Positions 11,341 to 24,101 of a DNA stretch of 64,000 bases are shown in pieces; the first letter of the stretch is position 1, and each line of letters opens with the position of its first letter. The DNA is from Capsicum annuum. Taxonomy: Eukaryota; Streptophyta; Magnoliopsida; Solanales; Solanaceae. The DNA lies in the NCBI RefSeq assembly GCF_002878395.1, contig NC_061114.1:165605898-165669897 (forward strand), written 5' to 3'. The translations under genes were made by a program, and so were the position numbers. The notes beneath the pieces were generated by a model. It was not told where the DNA came from and did no database searches. It worked only from the letters and a program-made list of their open reading frames with translations.

Positions 11341-13000
11341 CACCTTAAGTATACATATGTTAATAATCCATCTGTATAAATTCTAAATAAATAAGGTCTA
11401 TCCCAGAAAAATTTCCTTACCTCATGCATGAACTTCTTTCGTTGTTTGAAGGAAAGATCTTTTGGGATTAGATCACTGGCTAGATAATTTGCATAATCTA
11501 TAAAACATGGAATTAGATCTTGGGAAGCTGCCAATAACTGCTCGTCGGGAAAACTATCATCAATCTCGAGCCTATTTTTAACATTCTGCATAGCTTCCTC
11601 CTCTAGTCTAGAAAAATAATTCATAAATTGATTCTCAATGCCTTTTTTTCCTTGATCTTGAAATTTTTTAAATTCTTGCAACAAAAGTACCAACCTAATC
11701 TGTCTAGGCTTTGCATCTTTTTTTGCCATTAAGTATTATAGTGCTACATGATTAGTGCGTAAAATCACTTTTTTCCTAATAAAATATGACCTAAAATTCT
11801 TAAAGGAAAAAACCACTACTAACAACTCTTCTTCCATCATGGTGTAGTTCTTATGGGAAAGATTTAATGCCTATCTAACATAGTATATGGGATGAAGGAT
11901 CTTCCCTTTTCGTTGACCTAGTACAACCCCTAAGGCCAAACCACTTGCATCACACATGATTTCAAAAGGCAAAGACCAGTCTGGAGATACAATAATAGGA
12001 GTTATCATCAACTTCTGTTTCAGACATTCAAAAGCCTTCAAGCATGCTCTGTAAACTCAAATTTCACCTCTTTCTCAAGAAGCCTAGAAAGAGGATTGGC
12101 TATTGTGGAGAAGTCCTTGATGAAATTCCTATAAAATCCAGCATGTTACAAAAATATATGAATGCCCATCATAAAAATTAGAGGAGGTAAATATTCGATC
12201 ACTTCAATCTTCACTCTATCTACCTTAATACCTCTTTTTGAAATTTTGTGTCCAAACACTGTACCTTTTTTGACCATTAAATAGTGCTTTTTCTCAATTA
12301 AGCACCAAGTTACATTCTTTACACCTTTTATATACTTTTACCAAGTGAACCAAGCATTCATCAAAAGAATCACCAATAACTGAAAAATCATCCATAAACA
12401 CTTTGATGGTATCTTCTAACGTGTCAAAGAAGATTGATGTCATACATCTCTAGAATATGGATAGAGCGTTACATAACCTGAATGGAATGTGTTTGAATGT
12501 GAATATCCCATAAGGACAAGTGAAAGTCATTTTCTCTTGGTTATTTGATTGTAGCCTGAGTACGCATATAGAAAATGGTACCATTCTCTACCCACAAGTT
12601 TATCCAACATCTGGTTAATAAAGGGCATGGGAAAGTGATCTTTTTGAGTTCATGCATTCAATTTCCTATAGTCCATGCATACTCTCTATCCAGTAACTGG
12701 ATGCATTAACACTAGCTTATTCTTCTTATTAGGTATAACCATAATACTGCCTTTCTTCAAAACACATTGTACCATACTAACCCACTTACTATTAGTAATA
12801 GGATACACCACACCAGTATCCAACCACTTGATTATTTCTTTCTTCACCACCTCCTATATAGGAGGATTAAGAAGAAGATGATGTTCTATACTTGGAATAT
12901 AGTTTGGTTCACGTTGAATTTAATGAGAACAAATTCAAGGTGTAATACCCATAATGTCTGTAATAGACCAACCAATAGCCCTCTTTAATCTCTATAGCAC
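11341..13000 (-). pseudogene. RE-3 reverse transcriptase and RNase H
   Basis: Copies element RNA into DNA. The minus-strand reading gives RLVGREWYHFLYAYSGYNQI (about 12540-12600), TFTCPYGIFTF, and the catalytic VFMDDFSVIGDSFDECL (about 12350-12400), so the Asp pair of the FxDD box is intact. RNase H follows with PFEIMCDASGLALGVVLG (about 11920-11975). The tail ORF 11334-11729 reads ENQFMNYFSRLEEEA, ASQDLIPCFIDYANYLASD and FKQRKKFMHEVRKFFWDRPYLFRI, the link to integrase seen in Athila/Tat elements. Several stops and frameshifts separate these pieces. Confidence 0.9.
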
Positions 13001-13470
13001 TAACAATAAAGCTTCCACTTTTGTCTCTATCAAATTAGCTATGATAATAATTGAGAAAGTTTTGTCGGCCCCTAAAAATACATATCACAAATGAGAAAGA
13101 AGGCCTTTAACTCTAAGACTGGTCGCTCTACAATGATTGGGCGAGTAGGTGGAGTGGTTTTATTCTTCAAATTCAAATCAAGATTCTTTGGTACATACAT
13201 GTAAGAGCCTCTCCCATCCATCTCATCACAGTCTTTAATACCATCGCTGTCAAAGTTTATGATGACAGCTAATAAAGCTTCAACACCTATCCTTTTTTAA
13301 TAGGAACAGTATTAACAACATTATCCTAAATAGTCACTGAGTCAACATCATAGAATGAATCTATCTTTTTATTATACACATCAATCATGGATATCACGAT
13401 CTTAACTCATTTGGATGTTTCATATATTTGCATACATTGAATGTCATATGCACATCATTGAGTCTCAGTA
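13001..13470 (-). pseudogene. RE-3 linker between protease and RT
   Basis: Degenerate minus-strand coding text, collinear with RE-4 17800-18330 where the same region is better preserved (phrases on AGVEALL..., INFDSDGIKDCDEM). Stops are frequent. No separate domain is recognised. Confidence 0.6.
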
Positions 13471-13830
13471 TTAGAAGTTCTTTCTCAAATTAATCAGTGT
13501 CTGACCTATATCCAAGAATGGTCTTCCAAAAATAATTAGGACTTTAAAGTCCACTTTGTAGTCCAAGATCACAAAATTAGCAGGAAAGATGAAAGAAGCC
13601 ACCTTCACTAATACATTATATAAAATACCAATAGGCTTATTTACTATTTTATCCACCATCACTAGTCTTATTATAGTTGGTTTGGGAGATCCCAACCCCA
13701 GCTGCTTGAATATTGAAAAATGCATAACGTTTATGCTACCCCCCAAGTCACATAATGATCGAGTAAAGTTGAATGATCCAGTAGTGCAAAGTATAGTGAA
13801 AGAACTAGGATTCTCCTTCTTCTCTACCAA
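13471..13830 (-). pseudogene. RE-3 aspartic protease
   Basis: Retropepsin-like protease that would cut the gag-pol polyprotein. The 119-codon frame includes SLCDLGGSINVMHFSIFKQL, matching the active-site loop D-[LST]-G, and later IIFGRPFLDIGQTLI, equivalent to the ILGRPFL flap-side motif. Here the conserved Gly-Ala after DLG reads Gly-Gly. The frame is open but starts inside the domain, and a second piece lies at 13824-14090 in another frame. RE-4, RE-7 and RE-8 have homologous proteases. Confidence 0.85.
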
Positions 13831-15744
13831 TGATATAGTAAATACAACACTGAAATGATGAATAGTGTCGTTTGGTTATGACTCACTGACCTTTTCTTGG
13901 TAATTAAATCTTTTATGAATTTTGCATATCCTAGCACTTTCTGTAATGTCTCTACAAGTGGTATGTTGACTGAAAACTCCTTTAATATAGATAAAAAAAT
14001 TTTATACTTACCCTCTTCTTGTTTTTTTAGCATTTGAGGAAAGGGAGAAAGAGATCTCGAAATAGGTTTCAACATAGGATCCTCAACCATGTCTTTTTCA
14101 TTGTCCTCTTTACTACTTCTCTCTACATCAACATAATCATCATCATTTTTATGCTCATCTAAAGTAGGAATAGGTAGGTATATAGTGGCTTTTCCACTTT
14201 GAGTGGTAATGGCATGGCAATGAGCATTATTCTTTGAATTTTGAACTATATTACTAGGGAGAGTGCCCGATTGTCTTTGATTTACTGTGGCTTACATTTG
14301 ACCGAATTTTTGCTCCACATTTTTAATTGTCGTTGCATATGATTCAACTTTCTAATTTAGCCCTGACAAATATTCCTTAATCTCCTTAAGATAACTTTAT
14401 TGACATTTTTTTCTTTAACTAATTTTGAATAAAGTGCCTCCATTCTGGATTCTAAATCACGACCCCAAGGTGGAACATACTTATTACTCTTCTCCTTGTA
14501 GTAATCTTTTTGATGCCAATCATTATCTGTCTCTCTACTTTTATCTCTGTATCTTTCATTATAATAGTTCTGACCTTGATTCCCTTGCCTATGGGCTCAG
14601 AAATCTACCAACCTACGATCAATATACTTTGTTTCCTCTTCAAATTCAATCTCAAAATTTTTTAAGTAGATGCTTGAGTCCCAACTGCATTTACTTTCTT
14701 AGCACCAGTGCTGCAAATTACTTAGTAAAAGCCCAATATCCATCCGAAGTTGAGTAACCTCTTATGTTACTAAGTCATTATTCACTATATAATCACCAGA
14801 TGCACCAATAGCATATACACTTGCACCATGTTCAGCATCTATCGCATGCCATCCTCTATGGTTACTAGAATATCATCTAGCATCTCTTGCGCATAATCCC
14901 ACCAAAGTCATATAAATTCACCATCTAAATAGTATCTTCCATTGCGCTCCAACTAACATTTAGTGATTTATAGAAGATTTCCAGCAAATTTGACCTTCTA
15001 ATTCTATGATTAGGTACCATGATTGGCTTCTTCTTGATTCTAAACCACACCTCATACAACGATTCAGCAGGTAACTATCTGAAGTTATAAATTTCATACT
15101 TCAACTATAAATTCCTTGTAAGAGGGAAAAATCTATTAAGAAACTATTTCTGCAACTCATGCCAAGAAGTGGTTAAACCTCTCAAAAGTTTCCCCAACCA
15201 TAGTGATGCTTCTCCAGTAATAGAAAATGGGAACAAGCTCAACCTCAAAGCTTCTTGGCCAACCCTAAAAATGGTATAAGATTTGTAGATCCCAATAAAG
15301 TTAGTAGGATACAAATTTGCATCATCAGTTTCTTCTCCTAAAAACACACCCAATAAGTTCAATAACTGGATCATAGCACTAGCAATGTCAAAGTTCACAT
15401 TGAGGGTAGAGGTGGATGAATGACCACTCCTATCTCAGTTGATTCAATATATCCCATATCCTCATCATCTTCCTCATATGGTTGCAGAGGTTGATATGCA
15501 GGCATCAATGGAACTCTGCCTTTCTAAACTCTATCACTGACTTATTTCAGCCTGACTAGTTCTTTATTTTAAGCTCTTCGAGCCTCTTTAACTAACCTAT
15601 CCTCTTCAGCTTCTCATCTCTCTCACTCTAGAAGTTGTTTAATCTATCTACCTATAACATTTAGTTGTCGTGCTTGGATCAATAGGTGAAGGGTCTTGAA
15701 CCCTAGAAAGAACACCATCACAAATTTGTTTTACCATTCTTCAT
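13831..15744 (-). pseudogene. RE-3 gag (Athila/Tat-like)
   Basis: Structural polyprotein on the minus strand. A likely start is the ATG at 15744 (or 15737), reading MVKQICDGVLSRVQDPSPID. The capsid core is 15144-15398: FDIASAMIQLLNLLGVFLG ... NFIGIYKSYTIFRVGQEALR and PFSITGEASLWLGKLLRG, the usual Athila/Tat gag text. Downstream a degenerate stretch ends with HAITTQSGKATIYLPIP (about 14160-14230), the conserved ITTRSGK region just before protease. No zinc knuckle is seen, which is normal for this group. There are many stops between 14230 and 15140. Confidence 0.85.
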
Positions 15745-15897
15745 GGTGTTTAAAGGATTCTTTCTGGATCTGGATCAAAAGAAAGTCAGGGATTTCCTCT
15801 TCTTTGAGTGTTTGACATACACCGATGTATGCCAAATTAAAATAAAAAAATAAAACTTGTAAACTTCACCAAATTCAATCAACAATAACATTATCTT

Positions 15898-15915
15898 GGT
15901 CAGTAATGATGCCAA
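15898..15915 (-). other. RE-3 primer binding site (Asp-like)
   Basis: The minus strand reads TTGGCATCATTACTGACC right after the LTR end, a decayed form of the TGGCGCCGTTGCC primer site found in Athila/Tat elements. The changes are mostly CG to CA or TG. Confidence 0.7.
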
Positions 15916-15919
15916 ATTT

Positions 15920-17295
15920 TGATGTCTCCCAAAACTAACCTCCTTAGAATTATGTTATGGTCAAACCCACAAGGAAGATGATGGACAGGTTCTTGTCTTA
16001 ATGTAATTCACAAGTAGTATAGGAAAGTAAATGGGGGGTTTTGTATCAATCACAAATAATAACCAAATCATGAGTTCTTTTGAGTTATAAACAATAGAAA
16101 ATAAACACTAGTCTTGTACTCCCCCTGGCTTTTTAACTCAGTAAATTTGTTATGATCAACCCAACTATCCTGATGCTTTACATGTAAAGTCTACAAGATA
16201 TGTATTATCATCCATCATTGTGAACGTGATGATAAATCTAACCTTTTACTGGGTCAGTCTCATGAAGTCACCTTGTTGCTCCTTATTATGACCTCACTTT
16301 ACTATCACCTTTTAAGCTCAAGTGATTAGTGAGATGGCACGAATTATAAGATGGCGGTGAATATCAAATTACTATCTTAATTTTCTTTTCCAAATCACAA
16401 ACTCCCTTTTGAAGATGTTTTCTAATATAGTCTATCTCAAGCTTCTGTAGTAGCTATGACATTAGTTATTGTGAAGAATATTAAGATACATGCATAAAAC
16501 CTAGAATAGATGAATATGATGCTTTCTCTATGTAGCTAATTCACCAGGGTTTCTATAAACCTAGGCAAGGAGATTAGTCGCTCATGTTCATGCAAGAATC
16601 CATGATTATCAATGAAGAAGACATGTAATTAATTGCATAAGAATAAGATGAATAAACTCCAAAGTCTTGAATTGAATAAAAAACCAAAATCTCAAGAATA
16701 ATTATAAAGTATGTGAAAAGTACTAAGAACAATGCCAAAGTACGTAACCTAATAAAGATAAACCCTAGGTTATTTATAGTATCTCAAAAATACTCAGAAA
16801 TCCTAATAAAAACAAAAGAGGTAAAGTTATGTCGGTACAAGGTACGACTCATTCTTCAACTCGTACCTTCATGATACGAGTCATACTTATGCCTCTCGTA
16901 TCCATTCCAGTGTCTGTCTTTTAAAGCGTTGAACACTAGTTTGCTTATGATTTCCCTATATGATTCGTACTCAGACTTTCGATTCGTATACTTCTGAGAC
17001 TTCAACTTTGGATGGCATCTTAAAATTTTGCTATGCTTACGACTTTATGATACGGCTCATACCCTAGCTTACGACTCAGATGCTCTTGTTGTGTCTTGTC
17101 CATACTTTAATTCGCAATATTGATTTGGCTTTTGTTGTGCTTATGAGTCATCCTATGAGCTGTATCGAGTGTTGACGACTCTTTAGGTAACTCATATATT
17201 GATCAAAATTGGTCTTTCTAGGTATTTTTATCTATTTTTATCCCGACACTATTGTAGACATTATTTTACCTAAAATAAACATAAAAATTGCATCA
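15920..17295 (-). mobile_element. RE-3 5' LTR (1.38 kb)
   Basis: On the minus strand it starts TGATGCAATTTTTATG at 17295 and ends GGGAGACATCA at 15920, with TGATG...CATCA inverted ends, followed 4 bp later by the primer site. It contains a block of ACGAGTCAT/ATACGACTC words (16830-17190) that recur in the 3' non-coding region of the same element. No coding capacity is seen. It has landed in or next to the RT of RE-4 at 17296. Confidence 0.8.
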
Positions 17296-17960
17296 TAATC
17301 CACTAAAACAATCTAAGAATCCACATAATTTTATGGATTTAATCATCAAAAGTGTCATGTTTCCAGGACACATCAACAACCCAAACGACATCTTCTTGAA
17401 CGTAAAGGTCCCATAGGGGCAAGTAAAAGTAGTCTTTTCTTGGTCTTCGGGTGCAACCATAATTTGATTGTAACCCGAACCCATCAAGAAAATAATACCA
17501 ACCCCTTCCTACTAATCTATCCAACACTTGATCCATGAACGACATAGGAAAGTGGTCTTTTTATGTCCACTTATTAAGATTTATATAGACCATACATACT
17601 CTCTACCCATTCACTGGCCTCATTATTACTAATTCATTCTTCTTATTTGGAACCACTATGATTTTTCCTTTCTTTGGCATGCATTGAACCAGGGTCACCT
17701 ACTTGCTATCTATAATGGGAAAGGCTACCCCTACATCTAACCAATTGCTTATCTCTTTTTTCACTACCTCCTGTATAGGAGGATTCAATCATCTATGATG
17801 CTCAATACTAAATATATTTTCTGACTCAAGCTATATCTTATGTGTGTATATACCTAGTAGAACCTTACAATGTCTATAAAGGTCCATCCAATATTTCTTG
17901 AACTTTTATAATACCGGTATCAAAGCTTCCACTTGTGCTCCTGCCAGATCTACTACAATT
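17296..17960 (-). pseudogene. RE-4 reverse transcriptase, 3' truncated
   Basis: Minus-strand RT of an Athila/Tat element. Visible parts are MSFMDQVLDRLVGRGWYYF, then after a frameshift GSGYNQIMVAPEDQEKTTFT and CPYGTFTFKKMSFGLL. It stops soon after, before the FMDD box, where the RE-3 LTR begins. Upstream text around 17580-17830 corresponds to the VCPVQ...PVTGWRVCMDYRKLN portion but is broken. RNase H and integrase of this copy are absent. Confidence 0.85.
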
Positions 17961-18650
17961 ATTATAGGTAAAGTATTATTGGCCCCAAGAACACATACTG
18001 TAATTGAGATGGGAGGGCCTCAAATTCCAATAATGGTGGTTCTTTAATTGATGGTCTTGTAGGAGGTGTGGTTTTGTTCTTCAAGTCAAGATCCAACTTC
18101 TTAGGGGCATATTTGGAAGAACCTATGGTATGTAATGAACTAACCATCTCATCATAGTCTTTTATCCCATCACTTTTGAAGTTCATAATCACCACTGTTA
18201 ATGCTTCTACCCCTAGTCTCTCTTTAATAGGCACCATTGTTGAAATCACATCCTCCTCTACTGCATCAATCACTGCTACCACTTTTATATCATCAGGCTG
18301 ATGAATTTTCATACGTATGTTTAATACTATTAGCTTATCATTTTATTTGAAAGTGATCTCCTCTAGGTTTATATCAATCATCACTCGGCTAGTGGACAAG
18401 AAAGGTCTACCCAAGATAATTGGAGAATGAGCATCTATTTCACAGTCTAAAATCATAATATCTACTGGATATATGAATAATGCCACCTACACTTCTACAT
18501 TTTGCACAATACCCACTGGCTCTTTTACAGATGAATCCGCCATCAACAACTTTATGGCTATAGGCTTGAGCTTGCCTAACCCCAATACTTTGTATATTAC
18601 CAATGGTATTATATTTATTCTTGCTCTGGTATCACATTAAGCCTGAGTAA
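17961..18650 (-). pseudogene. RE-4 aspartic protease and linker
   Basis: The protease reads ASINLMPLVIYKVLGLGKLK (about 18540-18640, the residue after CDL having changed), and then DCEIDAHSPIILGRPFLSTS (about 18370-18450). It continues into the open 116-codon frame 17962-18312 with EDVISTMVPIKERLGVEAL, MNFKSDGIKDYDEMV and FEALPSQLQYVFLGP. This is the conserved hinge before RT. A stop separates the two pieces. It is the best preserved of the four proteases here across the hinge. Confidence 0.85.
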
Positions 18651-19483
18651 TCTCATAAGGCCTAATAAAAAATGAGATGTTGAATGCACCTAGATCTTTC
18701 TTATTTTCTATAAGATATGCATGAATATCTATAATAAATTGTTTCACTATATCTTGGGGCTCTCCTGCTACCGAATCGTCATTATCATCACTCCTAAAAT
18801 CATCATCACTATAAGTCAGCCTCTCAAATTTTGCTTGAGGTAGCTCATCTACAATAATATTTTCCTTGTATAACTCATTAGTAGCAGGAAAAAAGTGCTA
18901 ATAAGGTGGGGAATCACTCATCGTATTAATAGCTAAACAATGAACCAGTGTTGTTGGATTCAGCACATAGTCTCTAGGTAGTGCTCCAGACTGTCTCTCA
19001 ACTAAAGTAATAGAGATTTGACTATACTGCTTCTCTAACTACATGATAGAAGTTGTCTATGACTCAACATTCTAGGACAATCCGAAAACATCAGCCTTGA
19101 GTTCTTTATGGCAAGCTTCTTGACTCTTTTGACCTTTCATCAGCTTAGCCAACATCTCTTCTATTCTCGATTCTGCATCTCATCTGCCTAGTGGAATGTC
19201 TTATGTCTATCATCATAGTTCTAAAATTGATTCCCTTTCCCTTAGTCTCGGATACCTGCCAAATAATGATCCACATACTTGGCATCCTCTTCTAATAAAG
19301 ATTTATGCCCCCTAGAAGATACACTCTGTACCTTACATCATTAACCCTTTTAGAATTTATTGTTGCAACCTGATTGGCCGACTCATCAATTTTTGTCCTT
19401 AAAAGTGAAATCTCCTAAGCTACAACATCCTCAGCTACTCTCCGATCTCCTAAAGCTCCAATGGCATAAATGTTAGAACCTCG
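18651..19483 (-). pseudogene. RE-4 gag, downstream part
   Basis: Second half of the RE-4 gag, cut from the first half (22043-22980) by SL-1. Text is degenerate. Recognisable pieces include the stretch near 19180-19260, which parallels RE-3 14540-14600, and the region near 18930-18990 before protease. No domain other than gag is indicated. Confidence 0.65.
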
Positions 19484-19488
19484 CTCAA
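19484..19488. repeat. Target-site duplication of SL-1 (left)
   Basis: CTCAA directly before TGTAACACCCC; the matching CTCAA is at 22038-22042. A perfect 5-bp duplication fixes both ends of SL-1. Confidence 0.92.
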
Positions 19489-22037
19489 TGTAACACCCCA
19501 AATTTTTGTGCTAGAATTTAAACTATTATTCCTATTTCTATAAACTCTAATCCCATGATTTACATTTGAATACATGTGTAATGATCATTATCCTAGTAAT
19601 AATATTTCTTACGAGGTGACAAATGTTCATAGAAATCACTTAGAACAAAGTCGAGTTGAGAACACTTTTATCGATTGAGTTTTTATATTTGATCCTACAA
19701 GGGTAAAATTCAAATGAGTTTATCCCCCAGAATATATCAATTCATGTGTCCTACACTAAATTAAATGAAATGTATTTGAATTATCTTTCCAATGCATTTG
19801 GTTTCACCTTAATCGGATATCGGACTGGGAAGTTATGATTAGTTTACCTCGGTATGTACGTTTGTTAACAAGGTGATGACTTGAGGTGATAAGCCATCAA
19901 CTAAGTGACGAACTATCAACCAAGTTGTCAGCCTCAACTAGAATATTATCAACTCCAGCTACGAGGTGACGACTTGATGTGATAAGCTGTCAACTAAGTG
20001 ACGACTTATCAACCTTGTCGTCAACCTTAACCATCCCAGCTACAAAGTGACGACTTGAGGTGATAAGTCATCAACTAAGTGACAAATTATCAAAAAAGTA
20101 ATCACCCTTAAATATTAAGGGTTCAATTCTATCTATGGTTTGATGACTTAAGTTGATAATCCATCAACTAGTTGATAAGCTATCAACAAAGTCATCTACT
20201 AAAAAAATTCAGCAATTCTTATTCAACTTCGGAAGGGTATTTTGGTATTTTCCTCACCTCAAACCCTACCCCTACCATGAATTAAAGAATCATTAGGCAT
20301 TAATAGACATTATTTATCAGTTTCAGATGCAATTAAACCTCTTTATTCCCAAGAACTTCAAAACTCCATTACATTCTCTTCAAGATAAGCAAGAATTTAA
20401 GATTTCTAATCTGATAATTCAAGAAAGCTTTCAAGATCATCTCTTTTTTCTTTCAAGGCTTTCAAAGTCAATTTTTCTACCCCAATTCAAGCTTATTAAG
20501 GTATGTGGGGTTATGAACAAGGGTATTCTTTCACTCTTTTTCCTGAAATTGCATGATTTTAAGATTTTATTTACATGTTTTGAAGTAGGGTTCATACCCA
20601 AGCTTCTATATTCTTGAAGCATGTGATTATCATGAAATTTAAATATTTTAAGTATATCAAGAAGTGCTCTTTTTATGTTTTAACTTATAAATTTATATAA
20701 CGATTGACATTGCATTGTCTGAACTTGAGATTGTTGAAGTATTCTAAGATTTATATTGAGCATGAAGTTTGGTTAGGAATGACCATTAGTTTAAAGTATG
20801 GGTTTTAAGCCCTAAGTTTATGTCTTAAGATTTCAAGAAGATCATGACCTTAAGTTATATTTGACAAGTCTATACCAAGAATAAGTTTGAGATTTCAAGA
20901 AGATTATGCTTTTAAGCATTCTTTGATAAGATTATATTAATATTTAAAGAAAGAATTGATCTTTTAATACTCAACTAAGATATGGAATCTACACATGTCG
21001 GCTTTGATTATAGTTTAAAGTAAAGAGAAGCATAACTGGTTATCTTTATATAAACCCTTATGCAATTTTAAGGTGAATTTCCTACAGTATGAGCATTAAG
21101 TAATAAGGGAGTAGTATTTAGCATCAATTTGGCTATGACTCCACGGTCATATTCCCCAGAGCTACGATCCACTAGAGGTTTAAGAACCATAGTGAATATA
21201 GTATAGTGATCACTTTAGTTAAGGTCCTATTTTGATGGTAAGGGTAGGACAGCTTTTCCCAATGGAAGCTCTCCCATACGTGGGTAAGATATTGGACTCC
21301 ATGATTTCCCACATGGTTTATGTCGGTTAGAAGAACCTCCATAATAGAAAAGAGTAAAATAAAAGCTTTTAGAACTAAGTGTTATGTCTCACAAAGTTAG
21401 TCTTATGCTTTATTACTCATGTTTATGATTTTACAGCTTTGTTTTATTCAAGATCAAGGTGAGTCATTTACTCTTAGCATGCATTCTTTACAAATTTATA
21501 TGAACATTGAGCTATTGTTTTTACTTATGCATTCGCCCCCACATGCTCAGTACATTCCAAAATTACTGATCCATATATATGTCTATGTGCTACATTATTT
21601 CATAATTACGTTACCAGTTATAGCCACACATCATAATAAGATAGTGTGCAACTTCTAATCAGCAGGTGATGAGTCCTTTTTATTCGAGGGCTTAAGTCAA
21701 TCATAGTTCGATTAGCATCTTTTATTCTATCATATTGATTCAAGATAAATGTGGATCATGTCCCAGCTACCTATAGTCAATATTAGAATAGGCTTCATAG
21801 TAAGTCAGTATAGTTGATATATTTGATTTCAATCTTGTTTTGTATAACTAGAGCTGTAATTGTTTCAATAGCATTATTTTAAGATTTTCAGCTAAATATA
21901 TTTCTTTCGCTTATTACTTTAAGTTTTATGTATTTAAGTCAATTACTCATGAGTTATGCCAGTATAAGAGTTAGCTTAGGAGCACCTATAGTCCTAATCA
22001 CTATATGACATCCAGGGGGTAGTCCTAGGGTGTTACA
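19489..22037 (+). mobile_element. SL-1, solo LTR (2.55 kb)
   Basis: Begins TGTAACACCCCAAATTTTTG and ends CCTAGGGTGTTACA, flanked by CTCAA on both sides, inside RE-4 gag. No primer site or interior is attached, so it is the product of recombination between the two LTRs of a former element. It holds a tandem block of GGTGACGACTTGAGGTGATAAG words at 19868-20200. A few short frames (for example 20327-20617) are unremarkable. Plus orientation is inferred from the TG...ACCCC start and comparison with other LTRs here. Confidence 0.93.
19868..20200. repeat. Minisatellite-like block in SL-1
   Basis: Three main units start near 19869, 19961 and 20041, each with GTGACGACTTGAGGTGATAA followed by CATCAACTAAGTGACGA and a CTATCAACC-like end. 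A weaker fourth unit is at about 20140-20200. Unit length is 80-92 bp. Many positions vary at CG/TG/CA. Confidence 0.8.
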
Positions 22038-22042
22038 CTCAA
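22038..22042. repeat. Target-site duplication of SL-1 (right)
   Basis: CTCAA, identical to 19484-19488. Confidence 0.92.
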
Positions 22043-22980
22043 CCTCTCATGTTTGCCACCCTTGGTTAGTTAATGAGATCAGATCTATAATACTTGAAGC
22101 CATCTTCCATTGCGATCTCATGAAGGCTCCTCCAGAGATAGTGTCTTCCATTGCTCTGGAAGTGATAGTTAGGGCTCTATAGAAAATCTCCAATAAGCTT
22201 GTCCCTAAAATCCGATGGTTGGGCACCATGTTAAGCTTCTTCTTGAATCTGAACCATGCCTCATACATAAATTCTGGTTGTCACTGCTTGAAGTTATAAA
22301 TCTCGTCCTTGAGCTATGATACCCTGGATGGAGAATGAACCTTCTAAATAATTGTCTTGCATAACTCACTCTATATAGTAATAGACCCTTTTAGAAGTTC
22401 CCCTAGCCATAAAAATGTTTCTTCGGTAAGCAAAAAGGGAAACAACCTCAGTCTTAGTGCCTCCTAATCTACCCTTGGTATGGTATATTAAGTGTAGATC
22501 CCAATAAAATTTGTAGATGCATGTTTATGTCATCTGTAGGCAGCCCTACTAACACATACTTCAAGTATAAGAGTTCATTCATAGCACTTGAAATGCTGAA
22601 CTTGGCATCAGGGGGAAAAATAGAAGGAATGATAGCCCCAATTTCTGCCGGCTCAACGTATCCTAGATCTTTTTCTTCATCTTCATATGGATGGACATAC
22701 TGATATACTGTTAGGCCAGCCTTATTTATTTCTGTTTTGGTTTTCATCGAGTACTGCTCGACGGTCTGCTACCTGTCTCTGCTCAGCTAACTTTGCTTCC
22801 CAAGCTATGCATTGAGCTTTCTTTAATACCCTCTTCTCATTCTTGGCTTGATATAAAAGCTCACCAGTCTATCGATCAACAATGTCCTGAACTCCCTTAG
22901 GATGAGGGAGAGGTACAACATCACAAACCACTTTAGGAAGTTCAACTCTTTTCTACTCAGACATCCTACCTAGTGTTTGT
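22043..22980 (-). pseudogene. RE-4 gag, upstream part
   Basis: Minus-strand Athila/Tat gag. The frame 22469-22747 reads EKDLGYVEPAEIGAIIPSIF and FSISSAMNELLYLKYVLVGL, then PTDDINMHLQ, equivalent to the RE-3 gag core. 22047-22268 continues with EAWFRFKKKLNMVPNHRILG and TITSRAMEDTISGGAFM, which parallels RE-3 14880-15050. A frameshift lies between. SL-1 interrupts it at 22042. The start is near 22975. Confidence 0.85.
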
Positions 22981-23154
22981 AGGATCCTCTATAGATTCAA
23001 ATTCGGTGGGAGCAATAACCCTTATCTTTATCCCAGTTAACTATTCCCTTTTTTATCTCTATTTATTAGATGATAGTTAACGATCTTAAACAATACCTTA
23101 TAGCTTGGATCGACTGTCAAACTTCAAATTACTATTGTCATTATCTTTCCCTAG
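22981..23154 (-). mobile_element. RE-4 leader remnant
   Basis: Region between the gag start and the LTR fragment at 23155. No primer site or LTR end of RE-4 is recognised, so the 5' LTR of this element is missing. Confidence 0.4.
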
Positions 23155-24101
23155 TTACTACTCTTCTAAGAATTTACCATGAAATAGGATGGAAGTTGAC
23201 GGGAAAAGTAATGGTAAATGACCAATGAGTGTTAGGCTAGTGTACCTTAGCTTCAATGGATGATTCTCCACTTTTTCCTCTCTTTGAGATCTTAATTTGG
23301 TGTGAAAATAGTTGAAGAAATAGAGAAAAATTAGGTGTAGAAAAGGGGATCAAAAGCCCCCAGGTACTGCTAAAGAGGACACCTAAGTGCTAAAGTGCCT
23401 ACCGCTAGAGTGGTATCACGAGTGCTAAAGTGGTCTAGCAACTTGTGCTGGTATCACTACAGATGCCTCAATGGCACTAAAGCAAACCATATTCATTAGG
23501 ATAGGGCTGCTAAAATGGATCATAAGCACTAAAATACTGAGTTGTAAACTGTCCTAATAGGCGCTAAAGTGGTCTTTTCAGGTACCAAGTACCATACTTT
23601 TACTAAGTCCAAAATGGACTTTGATCGGGTGTTCGAGATTTATTTAGAACCCTGTGCACACAAATAAACTATTCTACCATACCAAATTCGACATTCTAGA
23701 CTCAATAAAACCATCATAACTTTCATCTAAGATTGTTTTGACTAAATATGGGGCCCACACCTATAGTTCTATATTTTATATAATCTGCCCAATAGCCCAA
23801 AATGAGTCCATAAGCCTTGAGAATTGAACCAAGGATCCCCCTAGCCTAAACTAAACATTTTGGAGCATATGGCACTGTCAAAATTCTCATTTACGGTCAT
23901 CTACTATAAGTTTTGGTATGATACCAATTCCTAAATAGCGAAAGCTCTAAAATAGGTAAATGAGACTAATACCCCAAACAAACTATCAAATAATCAAACC
24001 AACAATTTTGGATTCATAAATGGATTGGAACCACTATGGGAAGGGTTAAAATATCATAAATGCATGCAAACATAGGAATGATCTAGAGGGTCATTACACT
24101 T
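23155..24101 (-). mobile_element. RE-2/RE-9-family LTR, 5' part
   Basis: On the minus strand it starts TGTAATGACCCTCTAG at 24101 and runs through sequence shared with the RE-9 LTR at 48480-49200 (for example GTTGAATTAGGTATGGTAGTAT against its counterpart near 23665-23690). It carries the same GCTAAAGTGG word block (23360-23590; 48780-49000). Similarity ends near 23155, so the 3' two-thirds is missing. It meets the opposite-strand LTR half of RE-5 at about 24101-24105. Confidence 0.75.
23360..23590. repeat. GCTAAAGTGG word block
   Basis: The word GCTAAAGTGG and variants (GCTAGAGTGG, GCTAAAATGG) recur about ten times at uneven spacing. The reverse-complement partner block is in the RE-9 LTR at about 48780-49010 (CTTTAGC, TTTAGCAC). 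Confidence 0.75.

Noticed and set aside
13589..13858. 89-codon plus-strand frame
   Set aside because: Antisense shadow of the RE-3 protease, which has clear homologues on the minus strand.
20327..20617. 96-codon plus-strand frame
   Set aside because: Lies within SL-1, no recognised domain, and length is not unusual for AT-rich DNA of this size.
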